Assembly: GCA_016788865.1 (NCBI GenBank)
Contig: JAEUSB010000053.1
Location: 1-64,000 of the forward strand
DNA: 64,000 bases
Direction: 5' to 3'
Origin: Leptospirales bacterium
GTDB lineage: Bacteria > Spirochaetota > Leptospiria > Leptospirales > Leptonemataceae
How positions within the stretch are numbered: position 1 is the first letter of the stretch; each line of letters opens with the position of its first letter. The translations under genes were made by a program, and so were the position numbers. Under the pieces are notes generated by a model. It was not told the DNA's origin and made no database searches. It saw only the letters and a list, made by a program, of their open reading frames with translations. Below are positions 1 through 8,098 of this stretch, one piece after another.

Positions 1-321
1 CGGAGCGAAACGGCGCACAAAAGGAAAGAAGCGCACCAGAACACAAGCGCTCCGGAATAAAAAAGGTCTCCCGAATATGAACGCTCCATATTGCGAAACA
101 AGCGTTCCGGTTCTGCATCTGATTCAAGCAAGGGGTCGCGCAATGCAAGCGCCTTCTTCTGAATCAATACGCGATGGATGAGGCCTGGCTTTATGGTAAA
201 TTCTGCGGCGGTGGCTGTCCCGGGCTCTGCGTCTGACGTTTCAAATGCCGGACGACCCGTTAAGAATGTTACGTAGTATATAAAGAATGCAAGTACCGCA
301 AAAAGCGTCAAACGACTCATC
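1..321 (-). CDS. Small membrane protein, partial (runs off left edge)
   Basis: An open frame on the minus strand starts at an ATG at 319-321 and stays open to base 1, so only the first 107 residues are seen and the 3' end is missing. The N-terminus has a hydrophobic stretch (about residues 4-20) that reads as a signal anchor or signal peptide. A hydrophilic middle holds several acidic and basic residues. A second hydrophobic stretch (about residues 86-104) looks like a transmembrane helix. The hydrophobic pattern and codon use make it more likely real than a shadow frame. It is divergent from the ABC permease gene to its right. No strong Shine-Dalgarno sequence precedes the ATG. I do not recognise the family. 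A two-helix envelope protein with a periplasmic loop is the most that can be said. Confidence 0.55.
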
Positions 322-411
322 GACTGGAGTAAATCTCTGCGGGGCCGGGGCTGTAAATTCTTTTCCTGAACAATCTTGACCGCCTCCACGATCCGCCGAT
401 TCTGTCCCGAC

Positions 412-1734
412 GTGCGCACTATTTTTCTCGAAATCTTTATCGCGGCCAGGTACTTGCGCGGCCAGGGCCGCATGGTTCTGTTCAGCCTCGGGACCAGGCT
501 CTCCTTCGTTTTCATGTCCTTGATGGTTTACATCATGGTTATCGTTTTGTCCGTATTCAATGGCTTTCAGTCTGAGGTGCACAGGTCGCTCTGGAGTTCC
601 GGATACCATGTCACGGTTTCGCGTACCGGCAATCCCATCACGGACTACGATGCAATAACTAAGGCCATCAGCTCCAGCAAGAACCTTTCACCGAGTGTAA
701 AGTCTGCTTTTGGAAGTATTCAGGTAAATGCCCTGCTTGAGATCCAGAATCGATTTGAAGGGAAGGGTGTGCGAGCGATCCCGGTTGATCCAGAGGGATT
801 GAAATCCGGGAAGCTCAAGGATTATCCGGAGATCGTTCATTATAACAAGCAGTATCTCGAACAATACGATCGTGGGAACTTCGTAATCGTGGGGCGCGAA
901 ATGGCGCGCTTCTACGGCTGGCAGGTGGGCGACACAATCAGCGTTGTACTTCCGCAGGGCGCGATGATGCGCAAAGGAATGGCTATTCGACGTGAGATGT
1001 TTGTAATCGCCGGATTCTTCCGGACTGGCTTCTACGAGTTTGATTTGAATTTGATTTTCATGTCGCTTCCAACCGCGCAACGGGTACTGGATCTGAACGG
1101 TCAGGTGACGGAAGTCATTGTGCAACTGAAAGATCTTTCCAATCTGGACTATGTAAGAAGCGTTTTGCGCGATGAGCTACCTGAGAATCCGTATCTTTAT
1201 ACCATTCGCACACTGAAAGATGAACGAGGAAACTTTCTGGCTGCACTTCAGCTGGAAAAGACTCTCATGATCATCATCATGGGTCTTTTGATTCTGGCCG
1301 GTGCGGCCGGCATCTGGGTAACAGTGCATCTACTTGTTCAATCAAAGAGCAAGAGCATTGGCATGCTGCGCGCCATGGGACTTGCAACGCGCTCGATCCT
1401 TGTAATCTTCACCGCACATTCAATGTTGATCGGGCTTCTTTCTACAATTGTGGGTGGTTCGATAGGCATATTCGTTGCGAATCGCCTCGAGTCGATCATC
1501 CAACTTTCAGAGGACATGGCAAATTCATTGTGCCGCACCTTCTCTGACCAATGTTCACCGGTGCAATTGATACCAAAGAATATTTACTACTTTGATCATC
1601 TGCCCGTTTACGCAGACCTCAATGTTATCTTCGGCGTTGCAATTGCGACTATGATCTTGAGCGGGCTGGCCGGGTACTTTCCATCGCGCCGCGCTGCTAT
1701 CGTAGATCCCGTACACGTCCTCAGGAATGAGTAA
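412..1734 (+). CDS. LolC/LolE-family lipoprotein-releasing ABC transporter permease
   Basis: This is an inner-membrane permease of the FtsX/LolCE (MacB-like) family, which in the LolCDE complex extracts lipoproteins from the inner membrane for delivery to the outer membrane. The protein opens with the family's usual FLEIFIAARYLRGQGR-type segment and a first membrane helix (about residues 23-48). A large periplasmic domain follows to about residue 285. Three C-terminal helices come next, with the FtsX signature LxQSKSKSIGMLRAMG after the second helix and a C-terminal PSRRAAIVDPVHVLR motif typical of LolC/E. I chose GTG at 412 because it gives the standard short N-terminus; a TTG at 376 would add 12 unlikely residues. 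The ATPase gene follows directly, which fits a one-permease Lol-type operon. A MacB-like exporter is the alternative. Confidence 0.85.
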   Translation: MRTIFLEIFIAARYLRGQGRMVLFSLGTRLSFVFMSLMVYIMVIVLSVFNGFQSEVHRSLWSSGYHVTVSRTGNPITDYDAITKAISSSKNLSPSVKSAFGSIQVNALLEIQNRFEGKGVRAIPVDPEGLKSGKLKDYPEIVHYNKQYLEQYDRGNFVIVGREMARFYGWQVGDTISVVLPQGAMMRKGMAIRREMFVIAGFFRTGFYEFDLNLIFMSLPTAQRVLDLNGQVTEVIVQLKDLSNLDYVRSVLRDELPENPYLYTIRTLKDERGNFLAALQLEKTLMIIIMGLLILAGAAGIWVTVHLLVQSKSKSIGMLRAMGLATRSILVIFTAHSMLIGLLSTIVGGSIGIFVANRLESIIQLSEDMANSLCRTFSDQCSPVQLIPKNIYYFDHLPVYADLNVIFGVAIATMILSGLAGYFPSRRAAIVDPVHVLRNE

Positions 1735-1758
1735 TCAGATGGAGCTATGGAAACAGAA

Positions 1759-1778
1759 AGCCGGCACGAAAGCCGGCT
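1759..1778 (+). other. Perfect 7-bp hairpin between permease and ATPase genes
   Basis: AGCCGGC (1759-1765) and GCCGGCT (1772-1778) are exact reverse complements separated by the 6-base loop ACGAAA. It lies in the short spacer between the permease stop and the preferred ATPase start at 1801. No T-run follows, so it is not a classical terminator. It may be a processing or stability hairpin that tunes the permease-to-ATPase ratio. That role is inference; the inverted repeat itself is plain. Confidence 0.4.
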
Positions 1779-1800
1779 CAATGGGCGCGGGCATGAGCAA

Positions 1801-2490
1801 ATGAGCACGGCAACAGAAAACATCGTAGAAATCAAAGGTCTTAAAAAGGAATACCAGGGCGAAGGCGAGACCGTGCGTGTTCTCGATGACCTGGATATGA
1901 CAGTTACCTCCGGAAGCATTGTCTGTGTAGAGGGGGCCAGTGGGGTTGGAAAGAGCACGCTGCTCCACGTGATCGGAACAATGGATTCAGCCGAAGGCGA
2001 GGTGAAGGTGCTGGGACGCGATGTCCTGGCCATGTCGGACGGTGAGAAAGAGAAATTCCGCGGGCGGGACCTGGGCTTTATCTTTCAGCACCATTACTTG
2101 CTGCCCGACTTTACGGTCCTGGAAAATGTCATGATGCCCCTTCTAATTCAGGGTGGCACGTTCCCCGAGGCCCAGGTGGCCGCTAAAGCTATGCTGGAGA
2201 ATGTTGGGCTGGGGCACAGGCTAGCGCACTTTCCAACCCAGGTTTCCGGGGGAGAATTGGCTCGGACGGGCGTTGCCCGGGCTCTGGTGGGCGGAAAAAA
2301 GCTCATCCTGGCCGATGAGCCTACGGGAAACCTCGATAAGCGGAACTCCGATCATCTGGCTGAATTAATCTGGAAATTGCAAGCCGAACTGGCCTTTACC
2401 CTCATTCTTGTTACCCATGACAGGGAGCTGGCCGGTAGGGTTCCCGTCCGTTACAGGATGCATCAGGGCAAACTTGTACGGAGCGACTAG
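1801..2490 (+). CDS. lolD: LolD-like ABC transporter ATP-binding protein
   Basis: This is the cytoplasmic ATPase partner of the permease just upstream, powering lipoprotein release or a related MacB-type export. It shows a Walker A motif (GASGVGKST, about residue 46 from this start), a Q-loop region (FIFQHHYLLPDFT) matching the LolD/MacB/FtsE consensus, an ABC signature, Walker B (LILADEPTGNLD) and the H-loop (LVTHD). The signature reads SGGELARTGVARAL where most relatives have SGGEQQRVAIARAL, so the residues after SGGE are unusual. An ATG at 1747 would add 18 hydrophilic residues encoded partly by the hairpin; ATG 1801 gives the family-typical length and is preferred. Its pairing with a LolC/E-like permease supports the LolD name over MacB, but the exact substrate is inference. 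Confidence 0.82.
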   Translation: MSTATENIVEIKGLKKEYQGEGETVRVLDDLDMTVTSGSIVCVEGASGVGKSTLLHVIGTMDSAEGEVKVLGRDVLAMSDGEKEKFRGRDLGFIFQHHYLLPDFTVLENVMMPLLIQGGTFPEAQVAAKAMLENVGLGHRLAHFPTQVSGGELARTGVARALVGGKKLILADEPTGNLDKRNSDHLAELIWKLQAELAFTLILVTHDRELAGRVPVRYRMHQGKLVRSD

Positions 2491-2592
2491 CGTCAAAAAA
2501 TAGCGCCAACCACCGGTTTCGGCACATGTCTTTCCCTGAGAGGCCGAAAATGGGATGCAGGGATACGGGATCTTTGGCTGAGTTATGTCACC

Positions 2593-2621
2593 TTGATTTT
2601 GGAGGGCTTTCTTCATAAAAG
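2593..2621 (+). promoter_or_regulatory. Possible sigma70-type promoter upstream of clpC
   Basis: TTGATT (2593-2598) and TAAAAG (2616-2621) are separated by 17 bases and lie about 50 bases before the clpC start. The -35 is fair and the -10 is weak. It sits in a 178-base gap after lolD, where a new transcription unit is expected. No CIRCE element is visible here. Confidence 0.3.
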
Positions 2622-2668
2622 AAGCTTGTCCTTAGGTCACAGCCAAAAGAACCTGAACAGAGGAGTCT

Positions 2669-5269
2669 ATGTTCGATTTTACAAAGAGAGCTAAACGGGT
2701 CATCAACGAGTACGCCCAGCAGGAAGCCAAGCGGCTAGGGCATGACATGATCGGGCCTGAGCATATACTGCTCGGGCTGTTGCGAGAAGAAGACTCGGTC
2801 GCAATCAAGATCCTCAAGAACCTGAACATTGATCTTCAGGAACTGCGCAAAGAAATTGAAAGGAGAACGCGCCAGGGTGGAAACACCATCCTGCTCGACA
2901 TTTCTCCAAATCCTGATAAGTTCCAGCGAATCATCGATTACTCAAAAGAAGAAGCTCGTCGCCTCAAGCACAACTACGTTGGCACGGAACACATTCTGCT
3001 CGCGCTCCTTCGCGACAACAGCAACGTTGCAGGCGCGGCCCTCGCAAATTTCCAGGTAAACTATTCCGTCATCAAAGGCGAGATACTTCGCATACTGGGG
3101 GTTTCTCCTCCGGGTGCACCGCAGGCCAGTGGAAGTTCCGCCAAACAATCTACAGAGAAATCGCGCACTCCCACACTCGATGAGTTTGCCCGCGATCTGA
3201 CCATGCTCGCTCGCGAGAAGAAACTAGATCCGGTCATTGGTCGGGAAATGGAAATCCAGCGACTCATCCAGGTTCTCTGCCGCAAAACCAAGAACAATCC
3301 AGTACTCATCGGGGAAGCCGGTGTTGGAAAGACAGCAATTGTTGAAGGTCTCGCAGATCGAATCGTTGGAAGAACGGTTCCAGATTTACTCTTTGATCGT
3401 CGTGTTATTTCACTTGATCTGGCCTCGCTCGTTGCCGGCACAAAGTATCGCGGCGAATTCGAAGATCGTCTCAAGCGAATTCTGCGCGAAGTTCAAAGCT
3501 CAGGCAATGTAATCATGTTCATCGATGAGCTTCATACGCTCATTGGTGCAGGTGCAGCAGAGGGCGCCATCGATGCAGCCAACATGCTGAAGCCTGCGCT
3601 GGCACGCGGAGAGATCCAGTGTGTTGGTGCAACAACCCTGACAGAGTATCGCAAGTACATTGAGAAAGATTCTGCATTGGAAAGACGCTTCCAGGCAATT
3701 CACGTCAAGGAACCATCCGTGGCGGATGCTATCTTGATTCTGAAAGGTCTGCGCAAAGCATATGAGGCACACCATCGCGTTCGTTATCCGGATGATGTGA
3801 TTGAACTCGCAGTGCGTCTCTCCGAGCGCTACATCACAGACAGACATCTTCCGGACAAATCAATCGACATCATCGATGAAGCAGGCTCGCGTGCGCGTCT
3901 GGCTAACTCGGTTCGTCCGGTTGAAATCACAGATCTTGAAGAAGAGATTAAGTCGCTCGTTCAAAAGAAAGACGACATGGTTAAAGCTCAGGAATATGAG
4001 AAAGCGGCCCAGATTCGCGATGAAATCAATACCAGAAAAGAAGTTCTGGAAGAGACAACGCATAGATGGCAGGAGAAGATTGCTGATTTTGCAGTCGAGA
4101 TCCAGGCCGCTGATATCTATTCCGTTGTCAGCCTGTGGACCGGGATCCCGCTCGACAAGATAGAGGAAGCAGAGGCAGACAAGCTACTCAAGATGGATCA
4201 GGAACTGGCGCGCCGTGTTGTGGGCCAGACCGAGGCCGTGCAGATGGTTTCGCGTGCAGTGCGCAGATCCAGAACTGGCTTCAAGGATTCCAGAAAACCA
4301 AGCGGATCGTTTATCTTCCTGGGACCCACCGGCGTTGGAAAAACAGAACTGGCGCGCGCGCTGGCTGAATTCCTCTTTGGAAATGAAAACAAGCTCTTCC
4401 GCCTCGATATGTCAGAGTACATGGAACCGCACAGCGTTTCTAAGCTGATTGGTTCGCCTCCTGGCTACATTGGGTATGATGACGCAGGACAGCTGAGCGA
4501 GTTTGTTCGCAGAAATCCGTACTCCGTTGTGTTGCTCGATGAGATCGAAAAAGCGCATCCGGATATCTTCAACTTGCTCTTGCAAATTCTCGAAGAAGGA
4601 ACGCTGACTGATACGCACGGGCGCAAAGTCGACTTCCGTGAAACTATCATCATCATGACCTCTAACCTTGGTGCGCGCGAAATGCACAAAGGTGGGAAGA
4701 TGGGCTTTGCTGAAGACGATTCGCGTCGTGAGCAAAACAAAAAGGAGAAGTTGGTTGAAGAGCTGAAGAAGCATTACAATCCAGAATTCCTGAACCGTAT
4801 CGATGAGATCATTACGTTCCATACCTTGACTCGTGAAGACATTCACAACATCATTGGGATCATGGTCCGTCGCATGAACGAACATATGTTCGAGAAGCAG
4901 ATCAAGATCGAGCTGGATGGACTTGCATCAGACCAGATCGCAAAGCTGGGCTACGACGAGAAATACGGAGCCCGTCCGCTGCGTCGGGTGCTGCAACGCG
5001 AGATCGAAGATCATCTTTCTTCCCGCTTGCTTGAAGGTGCATACAAAGAGCCAACGGCGCTCCTGGTTTCTGCGGAAACAGTGGATAACGTGACAAAGCT
5101 TACGTATGTGGAAAATCCCTGGACGGACTTCGAAGCTGTCAAGGAGCAGCGGAAGCTTGAACAAGAGAGACTCGATGCTGAGAAGAAGGAAGCAGAACGG
5201 AATCGCAACCGCACTCGCTCGATTCTCAGTACCGAGCCCATTACAAAACCCGATTTAATTCCTGGATAG
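2669..5269 (+). CDS. clpC: ClpC-type AAA+ chaperone/protease ATPase
   Basis: This is a Hsp100 unfoldase that forms hexamers and feeds unfolded substrates to ClpP in the cytoplasm. It has two tandem Clp-N repeats (about residues 1-145). The first AAA+ domain has Walker A GEAGVGKT near residue 214 and Walker [18 protein letters not shown]-type coiled-coil insert ([12 protein letters not shown], about residues 430-465) is the hallmark of ClpC over ClpA or ClpB. The second AAA+ domain has [20 protein letters not shown] near residue 551 and [16 protein letters not shown], and a D2-small domain follows. The 866-residue length is slightly long for ClpC because of a charged C-terminal tail. The ATG is preceded by a good GAGGAG ribosome binding site. 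A signal-peptide TPR gene follows four bases after the stop. Confidence 0.96.
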   Translation: MFDFTKRAKRVINEYAQQEAKRLGHDMIGPEHILLGLLREEDSVAIKILKNLNIDLQELRKEIERRTRQGGNTILLDISPNPDKFQRIIDYSKEEARRLKHNYVGTEHILLALLRDNSNVAGAALANFQVNYSVIKGEILRILGVSPPGAPQASGSSAKQSTEKSRTPTLDEFARDLTMLAREKKLDPVIGREMEIQRLIQVLCRKTKNNPVLIGEAGVGKTAIVEGLADRIVGRTVPDLLFDRRVISLDLASLVAGTKYRGEFEDRLKRILREVQSSGNVIMFIDELHTLIGAGAAEGAIDAANMLKPALARGEIQCVGATTLTEYRKYIEKDSALERRFQAIHVKEPSVADAILILKGLRKAYEAHHRVRYPDDVIELAVRLSERYITDRHLPDKSIDIIDEAGSRARLANSVRPVEITDLEEEIKSLVQKKDDMVKAQEYEKAAQIRDEINTRKEVLEETTHRWQEKIADFAVEIQAADIYSVVSLWTGIPLDKIEEAEADKLLKMDQELARRVVGQTEAVQMVSRAVRRSRTGFKDSRKPSGSFIFLGPTGVGKTELARALAEFLFGNENKLFRLDMSEYMEPHSVSKLIGSPPGYIGYDDAGQLSEFVRRNPYSVVLLDEIEKAHPDIFNLLLQILEEGTLTDTHGRKVDFRETIIIMTSNLGAREMHKGGKMGFAEDDSRREQNKKEKLVEELKKHYNPEFLNRIDEIITFHTLTREDIHNIIGIMVRRMNEHMFEKQIKIELDGLASDQIAKLGYDEKYGARPLRRVLQREIEDHLSSRLLEGAYKEPTALLVSAETVDNVTKLTYVENPWTDFEAVKEQRKLEQERLDAEKKEAERNRNRTRSILSTEPITKPDLIPG

Positions 5270-5272
5270 GTT

Positions 5273-6028
5273 ATGCGTTTAGTTTCTGGTCTGCTTCTAT
5301 CTCTGATGCTGGTCTCCGCGGTCTTTGCGGAGGCCCCGGTTGGTTATTCGGAGGCACTTTCGCTTTACACCAAAGGAAAGTATGAAGAGTCACTGGCCAA
5401 AATTAGAAGCATCTTTGATGACAATAAAACCTCGCTGCATCTACGTCTCTTAGCCGCCGCCAACCATATGCGTGCAGGTCGTGGAAACGATGGATGGGCG
5501 CACCTGGTGTACGCTACCAAAGATCATCCTGACCAGGCCGGACCCATGGCCTTTATGGCTGCTTACTTCCGCAAGCAGGGACAAACCGGCGAAGCAACGG
5601 CCTGGATTGGGCGCGCAATGGCGGCGGATCCCAAAAATACCCAGTACAAAATGGAAGCGGCCCGGATCTATTACAAAGCCGGGCAGTACGCACAGGCCAG
5701 AAAATTTACCGATGAAGTCCTATCACAATCGCCCGGGCATCAAGAAGCCCTGGCGCTTGACGCACTGATCTTTTTGCGTCAGGGAAATCCCAGTGACGCT
5801 GTCTTCAGATTCCGTCAGGCACTGAAGCAGCCGGCTACGAGCAAAGCGGCGCTCTCCAACGTCTATAACAACATGGGCGTGGCGCTTCGCAAATCGGCCG
5901 AGGTTCTTGATAAATCGGGAAGTCCCGGAGAGGCTGCAGCGCGCAGAACGGAAGCCGTGGAAATGTTCATCAAGGCATTGGAACTCAATCCGGAAAACAC
6001 GTTCGCAAAAGCCAACAAAGAATCATGA
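5273..6028 (+). CDS. Secreted TPR-repeat protein
   Basis: This exported protein has a clear signal peptide (hydrophobic core at about residues 6-17, cleavage after VFA at about residue 19). Successive TPR-like helical pairs follow, such as AMAADPKNTQYKMEAARIYY and ALELNPENTFAKA. It probably acts as a periplasmic scaffold for protein-protein contacts. It starts three bases after clpC, and its stop overlaps the mtaB start in an ATGA, so the three genes look co-transcribed and partly coupled. The specific partner is unknown. Four further signal- or anchor-bearing TPR genes in this window show a similar plan. Confidence 0.8.
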   Translation: MRLVSGLLLSLMLVSAVFAEAPVGYSEALSLYTKGKYEESLAKIRSIFDDNKTSLHLRLLAAANHMRAGRGNDGWAHLVYATKDHPDQAGPMAFMAAYFRKQGQTGEATAWIGRAMAADPKNTQYKMEAARIYYKAGQYAQARKFTDEVLSQSPGHQEALALDALIFLRQGNPSDAVFRFRQALKQPATSKAALSNVYNNMGVALRKSAEVLDKSGSPGEAAARRTEAVEMFIKALELNPENTFAKANKES

Positions 6029-7392
6029 AGCACGTTAAGCGAAAGGTCGCAATCGAGACCTTTGGCTGCAGGCTCAATCTGTTTGAATCTGATGGAATCA
6101 TGGGCCAGATCATGGCCAGTGATTCGTACGAAATTACAGAAAATCCAGAGCAGGCTGAAGTATTCGTCGTTAACACATGCACTGTTACGGATCAGGCCGA
6201 CCAGAAGAACCGGCAACTGATCCAAAAAGCTCACAAGAAGAATCCGGATGCGAAGATAGTTGTAACGGGTTGCTATGCACAGACTGACCCCGAGGAGCTC
6301 AGAAACTTGCCTGGCGTGGCCCTGGTCGTCGGGAATGACAGAAAGGCGCATTTACTGGAGTTGATCGAGAGCAAGCTCTACACAGAAGCAAGATCCTCGC
6401 AGTCCGGCGAACAACGCGAACGTTCCATCACTCCTTCCATTTCTGATTCTGCATTCAGCGCGTTTGGACCGTCGTCCGTGTTTGCTTACGGCAATGTCAT
6501 GCCTGTGGGGCACACTCGCGCTTATTTGAAAATTCAGGACGGCTGTGATCGCAAGTGTACGTATTGCAAGATTCCGCAGGCGCGCGGATCGGGGATTTCG
6601 CGTTCGTTTGAGGATGTGATCGAGCATGCGCGTATGCTCGACGAAAGAGGTGTTCCAGAAATTGTACTGACCGGTGTGAATCTTGGTTGGTACAAGAGTT
6701 CGCCTGGTGGAGAATCCAATGAAGCTGGTTCAAAAAAACGATTTGGTGCTCTGGTCCTCGCTGTCCTTGAAAATCTGAAACGCGCGAGGTTGAGGCTTTC
6801 AAGCATAGAGCCTTGCGACGTAGATGAGCAACTCGCCGAGCTGTCCACGCATGCCAGGTTTTGCGACTTCCTTCACGTTCCGCTGCAAAGTGGCTCAAGA
6901 GAAATGTTGAAACGCATGCGTCGAACGTACAATCCAGTGAGCTTTCGCAAGCGGCTGGAAACAGTGCGCAAACACAATCCAGACATCTTTCTTGGAACAG
7001 ACGTGATCACCGGCTTTCCAGGTGAATCGGAGGCGCATTTCCAGGAGACAGTGAAACTCTGCCAGGATCTGGAAATGGCAAACATCCACGCTTTCCCATT
7101 TTCACCAAGGCGGGGTACGCTGGCCGCGGAAATGAATGATCGACCAGCACAGCCTGTAGTGCGAGCAAGAATGGAAATACTTAAGAATCTTAAAGATTCG
7201 GGATACGCAGCTTACGCGTCAAAGTTTAAAGGAAAAGTTCGTGAGGCAATTGTTGAGAAGGAAAACGAGGCGCTAACAGATAACTTTCTCCGTCTCAAGT
7301 TTACTCCGTCGCCGACTGTTAAGCGCGGAGAAATGAGACCGTTTCAGATCGAGCGACTCGAAGGGACTGTGCTCTATTCCATTCCTCTGTAA
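6025..7392 (+). CDS. mtaB: MtaB-type tRNA methylthiotransferase (radical SAM)
   Basis: The protein adds a methylthio group to N6-threonylcarbamoyladenosine at position 37 of ANN-decoding tRNAs. It has an N-terminal MTTase domain with the three cluster cysteines in TFGCRLN, VNTCTVT and TGCYAQ. A radical SAM domain carries CDRKCTYC (CxxxCxxC, near residue 174). A C-terminal TRAM-like segment completes it. The CRLN motif and the length of 455 residues favour MtaB over MiaB or RimO, and a separate MiaB is encoded at 28773. A loop at about residues 118-155 is longer than usual. The ATG overlaps the preceding stop. The 3' end overlaps the convergent methyltransferase gene by 19 bases. Confidence 0.9.
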   Translation: MKHVKRKVAIETFGCRLNLFESDGIMGQIMASDSYEITENPEQAEVFVVNTCTVTDQADQKNRQLIQKAHKKNPDAKIVVTGCYAQTDPEELRNLPGVALVVGNDRKAHLLELIESKLYTEARSSQSGEQRERSITPSISDSAFSAFGPSSVFAYGNVMPVGHTRAYLKIQDGCDRKCTYCKIPQARGSGISRSFEDVIEHARMLDERGVPEIVLTGVNLGWYKSSPGGESNEAGSKKRFGALVLAVLENLKRARLRLSSIEPCDVDEQLAELSTHARFCDFLHVPLQSGSREMLKRMRRTYNPVSFRKRLETVRKHNPDIFLGTDVITGFPGESEAHFQETVKLCQDLEMANIHAFPFSPRRGTLAAEMNDRPAQPVVRARMEILKNLKDSGYAAYASKFKGKVREAIVEKENEALTDNFLRLKFTPSPTVKRGEMRPFQIERLEGTVLYSIPL

Positions 7393-8009
7393 GAAGGGGC
7401 CTTGTCCTTTTTGTCCTCAAACCGGGGTTTGATTTCCATTCCATAAACGTAGGGGTTTGTTTTGAGCGGACGCACGATTTGAAAACCGGCGTCTTCAACA
7501 AAATACTTCATCCGATCGATTGAAATCTTCTGCGTGATCTCAGGTCCTGACGGCGCTTCTGTGCGTTCCCAGTCCAGGATAATGACCAGCCCACCGGGTC
7601 TGAGAATTCTGGCCACTCCCTGAATGCCAAGCGACGGATCTGCGAATGTAGAAAGGACACAACAGCAGAAGATCAGATCCATTGGGGGTATCCAGTCAGG
7701 CATGAGGGGGTGCTCGGTCCGTTCTATATAGAACGGAATGAAGTTCGAGATTCCCTCACGAACCTTCCGCTGAAGAGCCTGGTCAATCAAGCTCTCCTGG
7801 CACTCCGCGCCCCAGAGAAAGGCCTCTGGCTCGAGCCGATTCATGAGGGCAGGGAGGAAATAGCCGTTGCCCATTCCGAAGTCCAGGGCATTTTCCACCC
7901 CTTTCCATTCGATCTGGTCTAGAATCGTATGGGGGAATAGCTCCTTCCTGTCCCGGGACAGGAGGTAGCGATGGTATTCCGGCTCCTCGTAATAGGGTAA
8001 ACCCCGCAT
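7374..8009 (-). CDS. Class I SAM-dependent methyltransferase
   Basis: A Rossmann-fold methyltransferase of unknown substrate. Motif I appears as ALDFGMGNGYFLP (about residues 41-53). An acidic post-I strand (LWGAECQ), a motif-IV-like segment (MDLIFCCCVLSTF, with three adjacent cysteines) and a motif-VI-like ILRPGGLVIILDW follow in the right order. The 211-residue length suits a single catalytic domain. The gene is convergent with and overlaps mtaB, and is divergent from the FN3-like protein at 8099. The final 20 residues are highly charged. The triple Cys beside motif IV is unusual. The fold is well supported; the substrate cannot be told. Confidence 0.8.
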   Translation of the reverse strand: MRGLPYYEEPEYHRYLLSRDRKELFPHTILDQIEWKGVENALDFGMGNGYFLPALMNRLEPEAFLWGAECQESLIDQALQRKVREGISNFIPFYIERTEHPLMPDWIPPMDLIFCCCVLSTFADPSLGIQGVARILRPGGLVIILDWERTEAPSGPEITQKISIDRMKYFVEDAGFQIVRPLKTNPYVYGMEIKPRFEDKKDKAPSYRGME

Positions 8010-8098
8010 AAAACATCATCGGACGTGGCCTTTTCTGCGTCAAAAGGATACTACCCTTTGAGTTTGGTAAAACCCGGCTCCGATAAAGAAGGAGGACT

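Noticed and set aside
241-609. A 122-codon minus-strand open frame at the left edge
   Set aside because: It is low-complexity and His/Gly/Glu-rich, and overlaps both the better-supported partial membrane protein and the permease start.
8059-8087. TTGAGT-N18-GATAAA promoter before the FN3-like gene
   Set aside because: The predicted transcription start would fall inside the ribosome binding site, leaving no usable leader.
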